From assembly GCA_041917255.1 (NCBI GenBank), contig JAYRYA010000002.1, forward strand, positions 141,687 through 205,686: a stretch of 64,000 nucleotides of DNA, written 5' to 3'. The position numbers were made by a program, and so were the translations under genes. Shown piece after piece: positions 8,971 through 17,498 of the stretch. Under the pieces are notes generated by a model. It had not been told where the DNA came from. It saw nothing but the letters and a program-made list of their open reading frames with translations, and did no database searches. The stretch comes from Zoogloea sp041917255 (GTDB taxonomy: Bacteria > Pseudomonadota > Gammaproteobacteria > Burkholderiales > Rhodocyclaceae). Numbering within the stretch: the first letter of the stretch is position 1; each line of letters starts with the position of its first letter.

Positions 8971-11228
8971 GGGTTGTAGCCGGGCGCCGCGGGGGTCGTG
9001 GCTGTGCCGACGGGCGTAGCCGGGGTGGCGGTGGAGGACGAATCGACCCGCGGAACGTTGTAGGGCACGGCCGGCGGCGGGCTGCCCGGCGGCGGCAGCA
9101 GCGGTGGGTTGGGTTCGCGGCGCATCAGGTTGCGCGGTTCGTCCAGATCGCGCTGCTGGCCGATGACGTAGTTGTAGCGCTCGGCCGAGATGCCCTGGAT
9201 GGCGGCGGCGTCCCGCAGGATCACCGGGCGCAGGAAGACGATCAGGTTGGTCTTGGCCCGCTTGCGGGAGTCGTAACGGAAGAACTGGCCCAGGTAGGGG
9301 ATGTCGCCCAGTACCGGCACCTTCTCGACGCCGCCGGAGTAGGAGTCTTCCACCAGGCCGCCGAGGGCGATCACCGCGCCGTCGTCCACCAGCACGGTGG
9401 ATTCGATGGAGCGCTTGGTGGTGGACGGGCCGGTGGTGCTGGTGGCGGTGGATTCGATGACGGCCGACGCTTCCTGGTAGATCTGCAGACGCACGGTGCC
9501 GCCTTCGGAGATCTGCGGCTTGATCTTCAGGGTGAGGCCCACGTCCTTGCGCTCGACCGTGGTGAACGGGTTGCTGGCGCCGGTGGAGGTGGTGGTGTAG
9601 GTGCCGGTGACGAAGGGCACGTTGCGGCCGACGACGATCTTGGCCTCTTCGTTGTCGAGGGTGACCAGGTTGGGCGTGGACAGGATGTTGGCCTTGGTGT
9701 CCGATTCGAGGAAGCGCGCCAGCATGTTGAGGTTGGCGATCTCGCGCCCGCCCACCGTGACCGTGCCGCCCCCGAGCAGCAGATTGAGACCGTTGCTCGG
9801 CAGTGTCGTCGAGCTGCTGCTGGCAAGACTGGTGGCGAGGTTGAGGATGTTGTTGCCGCTGGAGTTGAAGCTGGTGCCACCGAACACGGTGGTGCTGCCG
9901 AGCTTGCCGGCCTGCCACTGGATGCCGATCTCGGCAGCCTTTTCGGTGCTGACTTCGGTGATGAGCGCCTCGACATACACCTGGGCGCGGCGGCGGTCGA
10001 GCTGGTCGATGACCTTGCGCAGGTTGTTGTAGATGGCTTCGGGGGCGGTGATGATCAGCGCGTTGCTCATCGGGTCGGCCTGGATGAAGCCGTTGCCGGT
10101 GGTGCCGCTGGTATTGCTGCTGTTGCTGAACGACGGGGTGTTGCCGAAGCCGGTGGTGCTGGTCTGGCTGCCGGTGGTGGTGCTGGTGTTGCTGAAGCTG
10201 GAGCCGGTGGTGCTGCTGGTGTTGCCGAAGCTGTTCTGGCCGGATCCCGAGGTGCTGGTGCTGCCTGCTTCGCCAGTGACCACGGCGCGCAGGGTCTGGG
10301 CGACCTTGGTGGCTTCGGCGTTTTTCAGGTAGACGACGTGGATGTTGCCGCTGGCACCGGGTTGGTCGAGGTTGGCCACCAGCTGGCGCACCGCGTTGAG
10401 CTTGGACGGGTTGTCGGAGCGTACCAGCAGGCTGTTGGTGCGCGGATCGCCCGTCACCGACACGCGCTGGCTGGCATCGCCCGCCAGGCCGCCAGTGGCA
10501 CCGGCCACGCCTGCAGTACCGGCGTCGTTCATCAGGCGGTTGATGGTCTGGGCAAGATCGAACGCCGAGGCGTGCTGGAGCGGCATCACCCGCAGGCCGG
10601 TTTGTGGCACATCGATGGATTCGACGATCTGGGCGATGCGGCCGATGTTCTCGGCGTAGTCGGTCACCACCAGGGAGTTGTTGCCCGGATAGGCGGTGAC
10701 GGTGTTGTTGGGTGACACCAGCGGCCGGATGATTGGCACCAGCTGCGCGGCGGATTCGTGCTTGAGGCTGAACACCTGGGTGGTCAGGCGGTCGCCGCCA
10801 CCGGCGCCCTGACCCTTGCCCACCGGCACGGCGTGGAGCTTGGCGTCGGCCTCGGGGACGATCTTGGTGACGCCCTGGCCTTCGATGGCGGTGTAGCCCT
10901 GCAGGCGCAGCGCCGACAGGAGGATCGAGTAGGTGAGATTGCGCGCCACCGGGCGGGCCGTGACGATGTTGAGGGTGCCCTTGACCCGCGGATCGACGAT
11001 GAAGTTGCGCCCGGAAATCTTGGAGATGGCCTGGATCACCGCGCCAATGTCGGCATTCACGAAATTGAGCGAGACGGGCTCGGCGTTGCTGCGGCTGTCG
11101 GTTTCGGCGGCGAGCGCGGCGGCGGGCGGCAGGGCGAGGCCGGCGGCAAAGGCCAGGGCGCAACTGAAGGCGAGCGTGCGGGTGAGCGGCTGGCGGGCAG
11201 AACCCGGGCTACGGCGGGCTGGTTTCAT
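8967..11228 (-). CDS. gspD: Type II secretion secretin D
   Basis: GspD, 753 residues, the outer-membrane secretin. It has a cleavable signal peptide (hydrophobic stretch about residues 18-40 ending A-L-A-A), then the N0 domain (V-S-L-N-F-V-N-A-D-I), N1-N3 repeats and the C-terminal secretin barrel with V-P-V-L-G-D-I-P-Y-L-G. Between two parts of N3 (about residues 315-375) is a low-complexity Ser/Thr/Asn/Gly/Phe-rich insert. The C-terminus is Pro-rich (P-P-L-L-P-P-P-G-S-P-P-P). ATG at 11226-11228 overlaps the gspC stop. Confidence 0.97.
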   Translation of the reverse strand: MKPARRSPGSARQPLTRTLAFSCALAFAAGLALPPAAALAAETDSRSNAEPVSLNFVNADIGAVIQAISKISGRNFIVDPRVKGTLNIVTARPVARNLTYSILLSALRLQGYTAIEGQGVTKIVPEADAKLHAVPVGKGQGAGGGDRLTTQVFSLKHESAAQLVPIIRPLVSPNNTVTAYPGNNSLVVTDYAENIGRIAQIVESIDVPQTGLRVMPLQHASAFDLAQTINRLMNDAGTAGVAGATGGLAGDASQRVSVTGDPRTNSLLVRSDNPSKLNAVRQLVANLDQPGASGNIHVVYLKNAEATKVAQTLRAVVTGEAGSTSTSGSGQNSFGNTSSTTGSSFSNTSTTTGSQTSTTGFGNTPSFSNSSNTSGTTGNGFIQADPMSNALIITAPEAIYNNLRKVIDQLDRRRAQVYVEALITEVSTEKAAEIGIQWQAGKLGSTTVFGGTSFNSSGNNILNLATSLASSSSTTLPSNGLNLLLGGGTVTVGGREIANLNMLARFLESDTKANILSTPNLVTLDNEEAKIVVGRNVPFVTGTYTTTSTGASNPFTTVERKDVGLTLKIKPQISEGGTVRLQIYQEASAVIESTATSTTGPSTTKRSIESTVLVDDGAVIALGGLVEDSYSGGVEKVPVLGDIPYLGQFFRYDSRKRAKTNLIVFLRPVILRDAAAIQGISAERYNYVIGQQRDLDEPRNLMRREPNPPLLPPPGSPPPAVPYNVPRVDSSSTATPATPVGTATTPAAPGYNP

Positions 11229-11902
11229 TGGTTGTTCGGGCTCGGAAAGGGCTGGGCCTGGAAATTCAAGGGGAAGCCGGCCTGAGACGGTTGCTGGCTG
11301 GCATCGACGGCGTTGACCTCGCTCTGCATGCGCGCGGAGGGCAGGGTCACGACGGGCTGGAGCTGATCTGGGATGAGGGGGGCTGGCAGCGCGGCCGAAT
11401 TTCCGGGCGTGCCAGCGTTGGCCGTAACCAGGGCGCGATCGGCGAGGGCGACCCGCTGGCGGGCGCCGCCCACCGTGATGTCCACGCCATCGCCGGCCAC
11501 ATGGGTCAGGCTGACGCCGGGGCGGATCTCCTGGCCTTCGACAAAACCCTGCTGGGGGCCGCCGTCGATGGTGATGACCGCCCAGCCAGGGCGGCCGGCT
11601 GCGCCGGTGACGACGGCCTGGACGGCGTAGCGGCCGGGCGCGGCGGCCACCGCTGCCGGCGTGCCCGGCGCAGCGCCCTTGCCAAGCAGGTGCCGGCTGG
11701 CGATGGCCTGGGCGGCCCGCAGCGGGTCGGATTCGGTGGCGACCGGCAAGGCCGGTGGGCGCGGCGCAGTGAAGCGCCAGAAGAGGTCGACCGCGACCCA
11801 CGCCGTGATGGCGAGCGAGATACCCCACGCCAGCAGGGGGCCGAGACGTGCGGCGCGCGCCAGGGACAGGCGTGACAGGTCGGAACGGTCGGGGAGCTTC
11901 AT
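11225..11902 (-). CDS. gspC: Type II secretion system protein C
   Basis: GspC, 225 residues, first gene of the operon. It is the inner-membrane protein that reaches the secretin N0 domain and takes part in substrate selection. It has a short cytoplasmic N-terminus, one membrane helix (about residues 21-41) and a homology-region domain with S-R-H-L-L-G-K near residue 65 and G-R-Y-A-V-Q-A-V-V-T-G. A PDZ or coiled-coil C-terminal domain is not obvious, so this is a short GspC. ATG at 11900-11902 is chosen. A TTG 15 bases upstream in frame is possible. Confidence 0.9.
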   Translation of the reverse strand: MKLPDRSDLSRLSLARAARLGPLLAWGISLAITAWVAVDLFWRFTAPRPPALPVATESDPLRAAQAIASRHLLGKGAAPGTPAAVAAAPGRYAVQAVVTGAAGRPGWAVITIDGGPQQGFVEGQEIRPGVSLTHVAGDGVDITVGGARQRVALADRALVTANAGTPGNSAALPAPLIPDQLQPVVTLPSARMQSEVNAVDASQQPSQAGFPLNFQAQPFPSPNNQ

Positions 11903-11927
11903 CGGTGAGCCGGGCAAAAGACCGTCA

Positions 11928-11956
11928 ATCTTAGCCGGCCTCGGTTACAGGTGAAA
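11928..11956 (-). promoter_or_regulatory. Possible promoter of the gsp operon
   Basis: On the minus strand a TTTCAC -35-like hexamer (11951-11956) stands 17 bases from a TAAGAT -10-like hexamer (11928-11933), 25 bases before the gspC ATG. The match to the sigma70 consensus is only moderate. It is offered because this gap is the only one upstream of twelve nearly contiguous genes. Confidence 0.3.
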
Positions 11957-12012
11957 GCGCCGCGATGTCTCAAGGTGTTGGGGTGACGGCTGCCGGCGCC
12001 GTCGGGATGGCT

Positions 12013-12867
12013 TTAGGCGGCAATGCCGACCGTGAGCGTGGCGGTGTAACCCGTGCTGGTGTTGCCGCTGAGGGTGGTCATCTGCAGGCTGGTGCCGTCG
12101 GAGAAGACGTTGTCGGTCGCAAAACTCATGCTGCTCAAGTTGGCGGCACTGGTTGTGTAGTTGGCGGTGGCGTAGACCTCGGTGAGGGTGGCGAGGGGAA
12201 AGGTGAGCTGGGACGTCTTGATCTTGTTGCCGTAACCGGTGGCCGTGGCGAGGCTGGGGTAGATCTCGAAATGGATGTGGGGCATCCGCCCGGCGTAACA
12301 GCCGGGAAACACGGTGAGGAAGGTGACGCTGCCGTCGCTGTCGGTGGCCTGCACGCCGCGCAGGTAGTTCTCGGCGGTGATCCCGGTGCTGTAGAGCGAG
12401 TACAGCCCGTTGCGGTCGCAGTGCCACAGATAGATGGCGTAGCCGGCCAGGTTGGCGCAGCTGTTGGCGGTGTTCACCAGCTTGAGGGTGAGGGTGAGCG
12501 GGATGCCGGTAGCGACTGCGCTGGCACTACCGAAGCTGGCGCGGATGTCGCTGCGCACGATGCCGCTCTGGGCGAGGGCGTTGGCGATGCCGCTGCTGTT
12601 GTAGTTGGAGCCGTCGCCGGGGTAGGGGCCGGCGGTCTCTTCGGGAACGATCGAGCAGCTGGAGACTGTGCTGGCCACACTCGACGACGTGCTGGACGTG
12701 GTGCTGGCGACGCTGCCGAAGCTGCCCTCGGCGCCGCCACCGCAGCCGGCCAGGGAGAGCGGGGCGACGGAGCCCGCCACCAGCCTGCGTAGGGCCTGGC
12801 GCCGGTCCACCGGCATCCTGAGCAGGGCTTCGAGGTCGAGGGCGAGGCGCTGGTCGTGATTTTTCAT
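12013..12867 (-). CDS. Intradiol ring-cleavage dioxygenase-like exported lipoprotein
   Basis: 284 residues, related to the beta subunit of protocatechuate 3,4-dioxygenase and other non-heme Fe(III) intradiol dioxygenases. The core motifs are G-P-Y-P (about 80-83), W-H-C-D-R-N-G-L-Y-S (148-157), L-R-G-V-Q-A-T-D (169-176), P-G-C-Y-A-G-R and P-H-I-H-F-E-I. The predicted iron ligands are Y156, Y191, H197 and H199. The N-terminus has D-R-R-Q-A-L-R-R before a short hydrophobic stretch and a lipobox S-L-A-G-C (C42), so it looks like a Tat-type exported lipoprotein. A Ser/Thr-rich linker (about 48-70) separates the anchor from the domain. The substrate is unknown, and no aromatic-degradation genes are nearby. 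Confidence 0.8.
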   Translation of the reverse strand: MKNHDQRLALDLEALLRMPVDRRQALRRLVAGSVAPLSLAGCGGGAEGSFGSVASTTSSTSSSVASTVSSCSIVPEETAGPYPGDGSNYNSSGIANALAQSGIVRSDIRASFGSASAVATGIPLTLTLKLVNTANSCANLAGYAIYLWHCDRNGLYSLYSTGITAENYLRGVQATDSDGSVTFLTVFPGCYAGRMPHIHFEIYPSLATATGYGNKIKTSQLTFPLATLTEVYATANYTTSAANLSSMSFATDNVFSDGTSLQMTTLSGNTSTGYTATLTVGIAA

Positions 12868-12939
12868 CGGGTGACTCCGGATATTGAAGGGGTTTCCCGG
12901 GGTCGCCCGGCATGGGCGGGAGTGTATGAAAAGGGTGTG

Positions 12940-13704
12940 TTAAGCCGGGTTGGCAGCAGGTAAAGGCACGTAAAGTCCGGGTGGCAGGGCGCTCGTCCAG
13001 CCAAGGGCTTCGAGCACTGCGGCGAATTCGCCATCCAGCGGAGCGATGACATCAAGCAGCGCGCCGCTGACTGGGTGGAAGAACTGCATCCGGGTGCAGG
13101 CGAGGAGCATCCGATGACAGCCGAAGTGCCGCTGGAAAAAGCGGTTGTGGCGTCCCTTGCCAAAGGTGGCGTCGCCGATGATGGGGTGGGAAAGGTGTTT
13201 GAGGTGACGCCGGATCTGGTGTCGGCGGCCGGTGTGGGGTGTGAGTTCGACCAGCGCGTAGCGGCTGGTGGGGTAGCGATCCACGGCGAAGGGCAGCTCG
13301 CCGGTGGCGAGGCGGCGGAAATCGGTGATGGCCGGCTGGGCGGCGTCGGAGGCCTCGTCGCCCACCCACTCGGCGTCGTCCCGGCGGCGCGTGAGGGCGT
13401 GGTCGATGCGCCCGGCTTCGGGCGGGTGGCCGCGCACCACCGCGAGGTAGGTCTTGGCGACTTCCTGGTGTTCGAACTGGCCGGCGAGCTGGCGGGCGGT
13501 GTCCCGGTCGAGGGCGAACACCAGCACGCCCGAAGTGCCCCGGTCCAGACGATGGGCCGGGTGGACGTGACGGCCGAGCTGGTCGCGCAGCAATTGCACG
13601 GCAAAGCGGGTTTCGTGGCGGTCGAGTTCGCTGCGATGGACAAGCAGCCCGGCCGGCTTGTGGATGACGACGACGTGGTCGTCGTGGTACAGGATCGGAA
13701 GCAT
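12940..13704 (-). CDS. truC: tRNA pseudouridine(65) synthase TruC-like
   Basis: RluA-family pseudouridine synthase, 254 residues from the ATG at 13702-13704. The catalytic Asp is D54 in the H-R-L-D-R-G-T-S-G motif. N-terminal H-K-P-A-G-L-L-V-H-R-S, central Y-P-T-S-R-Y-A-L-V-E-L and H-P-I-I-G-D match TruC, which modifies U65 of tRNAs, better than RluA/C/D, and there is no S4 domain. An in-frame ATG seven codons upstream exists, but the family normally begins at M-L-x-I-L-Y. It is divergent from the following recombinase-family gene. Confidence 0.88.
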   Translation of the reverse strand: MLPILYHDDHVVVIHKPAGLLVHRSELDRHETRFAVQLLRDQLGRHVHPAHRLDRGTSGVLVFALDRDTARQLAGQFEHQEVAKTYLAVVRGHPPEAGRIDHALTRRRDDAEWVGDEASDAAQPAITDFRRLATGELPFAVDRYPTSRYALVELTPHTGRRHQIRRHLKHLSHPIIGDATFGKGRHNRFFQRHFGCHRMLLACTRMQFFHPVSGALLDVIAPLDGEFAAVLEALGWTSALPPGLYVPLPAANPA

Positions 13705-13801
13705 GGTGCGATGGTAAACCGGCATTGCGCGCTGCGGGTGGAGCCGCCCCGCCCTGCAGGAAGACGAACCAAAAAGCGCCGTCTCGGGTCATACTTTGCC
13801 T

Positions 13802-15910
13802 ATGCCAAACGCGCTTACTCTCGACGCGGCGCTTGCCGAGGCCTTTACCCGCGACGCCCTGCTGGCGTCCATCCATTCCGTCTTGCCCGAGCAGCGCCAG
13901 GGGCAGCGCGATCTCCCCAAACTCGCCTCTCGCCTTGCGGCGCTGGTGGCCGCTGCCGACCTGCCCGACCGGCTCGATGCCTGGCGGGCGCTGACCGCAT
14001 GGCTGGCCGGCGGGGCGCTGTGGAGTGACGTGTATATCGACTCCGCCGACGTGCATGGCTCGGCCACCCAGCGTTTCGCAGTGCTGATGGACGTGCTGGC
14101 CGGCAATCCCCCGCTGGCGGCGGCCGTACGTCGGGCAATCCGCTGCATCCTCGATGAAACCGATGGCGCCAATCTGTTCGGCGAGGTGGGGGTTCCCAGT
14201 GACCGGGGCTTTCTGTCGGAGTTTGGTGACCGATTTACCGCCAAGATCATCCCCTCGCCCCGGGACGATCACGATCTGTCGCACTTGATGAGTGGCAGCT
14301 TCCGGCGCAACAAGGATCTGACTCTCATCCGCGGCCTGCAGCCGTCAACTTTCCAGCGAGCGGTCGATCTGCTTTTCCCGGCAGACGATCCGGGCATGTA
14401 CACGGCCCTGCAGGGCGCGATGGCCGACGGCTTCCGGCTGTTGCTGGCGCGTGTCCAGGGGCAAGGGCTGTCCCTCAAGCTGCGGGCCCGGGGCGAGCAC
14501 CGCCCGGTGGCCAGCTCCCCTTTCCGACGGCTTGCCGATAGCGGCGAGAACCTGCTCTGCGCCTGGGAGCAGGGGCGCGTGTCGATGCAACTCGTCGAGG
14601 CCTGGCAGCGTGACCTCGCAGCCAGTCGGGACGAGATGCACCTGATCTCCACCCGCCTCGAATCCGAAGGCATCAGCGTCGATATCGTGTATGGGCTGGA
14701 TGTGCTGGACCGCTGCCTGACCCGGATGGAGACCATCGTCGGCGTGATGGCCGCCGAGCCAGGCTCGCCGGGGCCGACCTTGCTACTGCTCCAGCAACTA
14801 GCCTACGCAGCCCACGAGAGCACCAGCCTGCGCCATCTGGTGCGGGCCAACCTGCAGCGCCTGCAGCGGCGCATCGTCGACCGCGCCGGCGAGACCGGCG
14901 AGCATTACATTGCAGAGACGGATAAGGATTACCGCCATATCTGGGTGGCCGCCGCGGGCGGGGGATTGCTCACGGTGGGCACTGCGGCGATGAAGATGAC
15001 CGTCGCTGGCGCCGGGCTGGCGTTGTTCCTGGAAGGGCTCGGTTCCGGCATCAACTACGCGGTGAGCTTCCTGATCCTTCAGGCGCTGGGTCTGATCCTC
15101 GCCACCAAGCAGCCGGCAATGACCGCCGCGGCCTTTGCCGCCATCATCCGCGACCGCAAAGGCAACGAACGCCTGGACGTGATCGTCGATTACGCGGCGT
15201 GCATCTGCCACTCGCAGTTGGCGGCCACCATCGCCAATGTGGTGGTGGTGGCCTGTGGTGCCTACGCCTTCGATGCGACCTGGCGTCTGGTCACGGGCCA
15301 CGCCTTCCTCACCACCGAAGAGGCCCGCTATGTCTTCCATTCCCTCAGTCCGGTGGATAGCGGCACGGTGTTCTATGCGGCGCTCACCGGCGTGATCCTG
15401 TACCTCGCGGCACTCGTGGGGGGCTGGCTGGATAACTGGGCGGTGTATCACCGGCTGCCCCAGGCCATCGCCGAGCACCGGCTGGGCAACCGTTTCGGGC
15501 GGCTGCGGATGATGCGACTGGCCGGCATCGTGTCGCGCAACATGTCGGGCTGGGCGACCAACATCTCCCTTGGGCTGATGCTGGGAATGACGCCGGTGCT
15601 CGGCAAGTTCTTCGGGCTGCCGCTGGATGTGCGTCACGTGACGCTCAACTCGGGCATCCTGAGCCTCGCCACGTCGTCGCTCGAAATGAAGTGGGTCGGC
15701 ACCGGGCTGCTCTCCCTGGCGGTAGCGGGGGTCGGTGTGATGTTCGTGCTCAACCTGGGTGTGAGCTTCGCGCTGTCGCTGATGACGGCCGTTCGTGCCT
15801 ACGACCTGCCCAAGTCAGACCTGCGCGAATTGCGTCGCCGCCTGTGGCATCGGCTGCGCACCCGGCCACGGGACTTCCTGCTCCCACCCAAGCGGCCGGC
15901 GGTTTCCTGA
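13802..15910 (+). CDS. 'Site-specific recombinase' family (SpecificRecomb) membrane protein
   Basis: 702 residues. It matches by eye the protein family usually called 'site-specific recombinase' (Gcr-like). The sequence shows no serine- or tyrosine-recombinase catalytic motif. The N-terminal about 360 residues are soluble and helical. The C-terminal half has at least five hydrophobic segments (about residues 380-445, 475-500, 520-545, 580-605 and 630-665), so it is an inner-membrane protein of uncertain role. ATG at 13802 is preferred to a TTG two codons earlier. It is divergent from truC. Confidence 0.75.
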   Translation: MPNALTLDAALAEAFTRDALLASIHSVLPEQRQGQRDLPKLASRLAALVAAADLPDRLDAWRALTAWLAGGALWSDVYIDSADVHGSATQRFAVLMDVLAGNPPLAAAVRRAIRCILDETDGANLFGEVGVPSDRGFLSEFGDRFTAKIIPSPRDDHDLSHLMSGSFRRNKDLTLIRGLQPSTFQRAVDLLFPADDPGMYTALQGAMADGFRLLLARVQGQGLSLKLRARGEHRPVASSPFRRLADSGENLLCAWEQGRVSMQLVEAWQRDLAASRDEMHLISTRLESEGISVDIVYGLDVLDRCLTRMETIVGVMAAEPGSPGPTLLLLQQLAYAAHESTSLRHLVRANLQRLQRRIVDRAGETGEHYIAETDKDYRHIWVAAAGGGLLTVGTAAMKMTVAGAGLALFLEGLGSGINYAVSFLILQALGLILATKQPAMTAAAFAAIIRDRKGNERLDVIVDYAACICHSQLAATIANVVVVACGAYAFDATWRLVTGHAFLTTEEARYVFHSLSPVDSGTVFYAALTGVILYLAALVGGWLDNWAVYHRLPQAIAEHRLGNRFGRLRMMRLAGIVSRNMSGWATNISLGLMLGMTPVLGKFFGLPLDVRHVTLNSGILSLATSSLEMKWVGTGLLSLAVAGVGVMFVLNLGVSFALSLMTAVRAYDLPKSDLRELRRRLWHRLRTRPRDFLLPPKRPAVS

Positions 15911-16054
15911 GGGGCGGCGGGGCGGCTCAAGCTTGACGGCAGCGCGCCGTTAATCTTCCCGCGGCAGCCGGCCAGACGATTCATTCGGAATCGGCGGTGG
16001 CCTCCGCGCCGATCGATGCGTCCCACCCCCACGGTCCGTCACCGAGAGCCCCGA

Positions 16055-16675
16055 ATGAATGCGCCCGAACGAAACCTCCACCTGAGCATCCGCAGCACCG
16101 GCGAGCTTGCCGGCATCGTGCGGGTGAACGAAGAAATCAAGGCCATCGTCGCGACGGCCTTCCGGATCAACCTGATGGCCCTCAACGCCATCTTCCTCGC
16201 CAAGCGCGCGGGCAACGCGGCGCTGGGCTTCGGCGTGCTCTCCAATGAGCTGCGCCGCTTCGCCCAGGATCTGACGCGACACATGGCCTCGCTGCGGGAC
16301 ATGACCTCCGGCTCGGTGGGCAGCGTCACGGGCGTCGTACAACAACAGCGCAACTCACGCATCCTCGCCGAGGCGATCCGCCTTTCCGGCGATGTGCCGG
16401 GCGTGCGGGAAGCCCGCAAGCGCGGTATGGAGCGCCTGTCAGTGCAGCAGGCAAGTCTGCGGTCGCTTGACCTGCGCCTGCGCGCGGCGGTCGAGGAAAC
16501 CCAGCAACTGGTGGAACTGGGCGGTGTGCTGGCCCGCTCGGCCAAGATCGAGGCGGCCTACGGCGGCGGGTTCAGTCCGGCGCTGATGCAGGTCTCGACC
16601 GATTTCGCGGAGGTGATCGCCCAGATCAAGCGATCCCTCGAAGTGCTCGGCAAGGAACGGCTCGTAAAGGACTAG
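16055..16675 (+). CDS. Soluble MCP-signalling-domain-like protein
   Basis: 206 residues, no signal peptide or membrane segment. Residues 38-70 closely follow the hairpin tip of methyl-accepting chemotaxis proteins: N-L-M-A-L-N-A-I then A-K-R-A-G-N and G-F-G-V-L-S-N-E-L-R-R-F-A-Q-D-L. The usual glutamates of the tip (A-A-I-E-A-A-R-A-G-E) are replaced by F-L-A-K-R-A-G-N, so CheA/CheW contacts may be altered. The rest is helical and could form a coiled coil. It lies 6 bases upstream of the ODP-like gene and is probably co-transcribed. By analogy with ODP-linked receptors, it would pass on an oxygen or redox signal. This is inference. Confidence 0.65.
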   Translation: MNAPERNLHLSIRSTGELAGIVRVNEEIKAIVATAFRINLMALNAIFLAKRAGNAALGFGVLSNELRRFAQDLTRHMASLRDMTSGSVGSVTGVVQQQRNSRILAEAIRLSGDVPGVREARKRGMERLSVQQASLRSLDLRLRAAVEETQQLVELGGVLARSAKIEAAYGGGFSPALMQVSTDFAEVIAQIKRSLEVLGKERLVKD

Positions 16676-16681
16676 GAACCC

Positions 16682-17422
16682 ATGAAGCAGGCTCACTGTA
16701 TCTTCCAGGACAATGACCACCGCTGGCTGGCGATCGCGCGGGACGCGACCAAGCCGGGCTACATCATCGACACCAACGAATACGTGATCGTCGATGGCGA
16801 AGAGGCGCTGCTGTGCGACCCGGGTGGGATCGAAATCTTCCCGGCGGTGTTCTCGGCCCTGTCGGCCGAGTGCGATCCGACCCGGCTGGCGGGCATCTTC
16901 GCCTCGCATCAGGATCCGGACATCATCTCATCGCTGGCGCTGTGGCTTGAGTTCAAGCCCGATCTGAAGTGCTATACAAGCTGGCTGTGGCAGTCGTTCC
17001 TGCCTCACTTCGGCGGCGAGGATTCGACCTTCGTGCCCATCCCCGATCCGGGCATGACCATCAAACTTGGCAGGCTCGAGTTGCAGGCTGTGCCAGCCCA
17101 TTACCTGCACTCCTCCGGTAACTTCAACCTGTACGACCCGAAGGCCAAGATCCTGTTCTCCGGTGATATCGGTGCAGCGCTGCTGCCGCCCGATCAGGGC
17201 GGGCTGTACGTGGAGGACTTCTCCCGTCATATCCGCCACGCGGAGGCCTTCCACAAGCGTTGGATGGGCTCCGACCGGGCCAAGCGCGACTGGTGCGAGC
17301 GCGTCTCTCGCATGGAAATCGACATGCTGGTGCCCCAGCACGGTGCGATCTACCAGGGCGCTGACGTGCAGCGATTCATCAACTGGTTCGCTGCGCTGGA
17401 AGTGGGCGTGCTGCGCGGCTGA
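16682..17422 (+). CDS. ODP-type (oxygen-binding di-iron) MBL-fold protein
   Basis: 246 residues, the metallo-beta-lactamase-fold di-iron domain of flavodiiron proteins without the flavodoxin part. Candidate iron ligands are H76, D78, D80 (H-Q-D-P-D-I), H143 (Y-L-H-S-S-G), D162 (F-S-G-D-I-G) and H220 (P-Q-H-G-A-I). Position 81, His in many flavodiiron proteins, is Ile. No flavodoxin or rubredoxin domain follows, so it is unlikely to be an O2/NO reductase by itself. Stand-alone domains of this type, called ODP, bind O2 or Fe(II) and act with chemoreceptors. Here the partner would be the MCP-like protein just upstream. Confidence 0.8.
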   Translation: MKQAHCIFQDNDHRWLAIARDATKPGYIIDTNEYVIVDGEEALLCDPGGIEIFPAVFSALSAECDPTRLAGIFASHQDPDIISSLALWLEFKPDLKCYTSWLWQSFLPHFGGEDSTFVPIPDPGMTIKLGRLELQAVPAHYLHSSGNFNLYDPKAKILFSGDIGAALLPPDQGGLYVEDFSRHIRHAEAFHKRWMGSDRAKRDWCERVSRMEIDMLVPQHGAIYQGADVQRFINWFAALEVGVLRG

Positions 17423-17428
17423 AGTTGA

Positions 17429-17455
17429 GGCCCCGCAAGGACAGGGGCCGGTTTT
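17429..17455 (+). terminator. Probable terminator after the ODP gene
   Basis: GGCCCC at 17429-17434 pairs with GGGGCC at 17444-17449, followed by a GTTTT run. The stem is short, so confidence is moderate. Confidence 0.45.
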
Positions 17456-17498
17456 CCCTGCAGACTGTTGCCTTGGTGTAACCCTGGCCAGAGGCGAC

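Noticed and set aside
7504..11163. Single 1219-codon frame reaching from gspE into gspD
   Set aside because: Only the last 488 codons are gspE. The upstream part is a shifted frame of gspD and codes Arg/Gln/His-rich nonsense.
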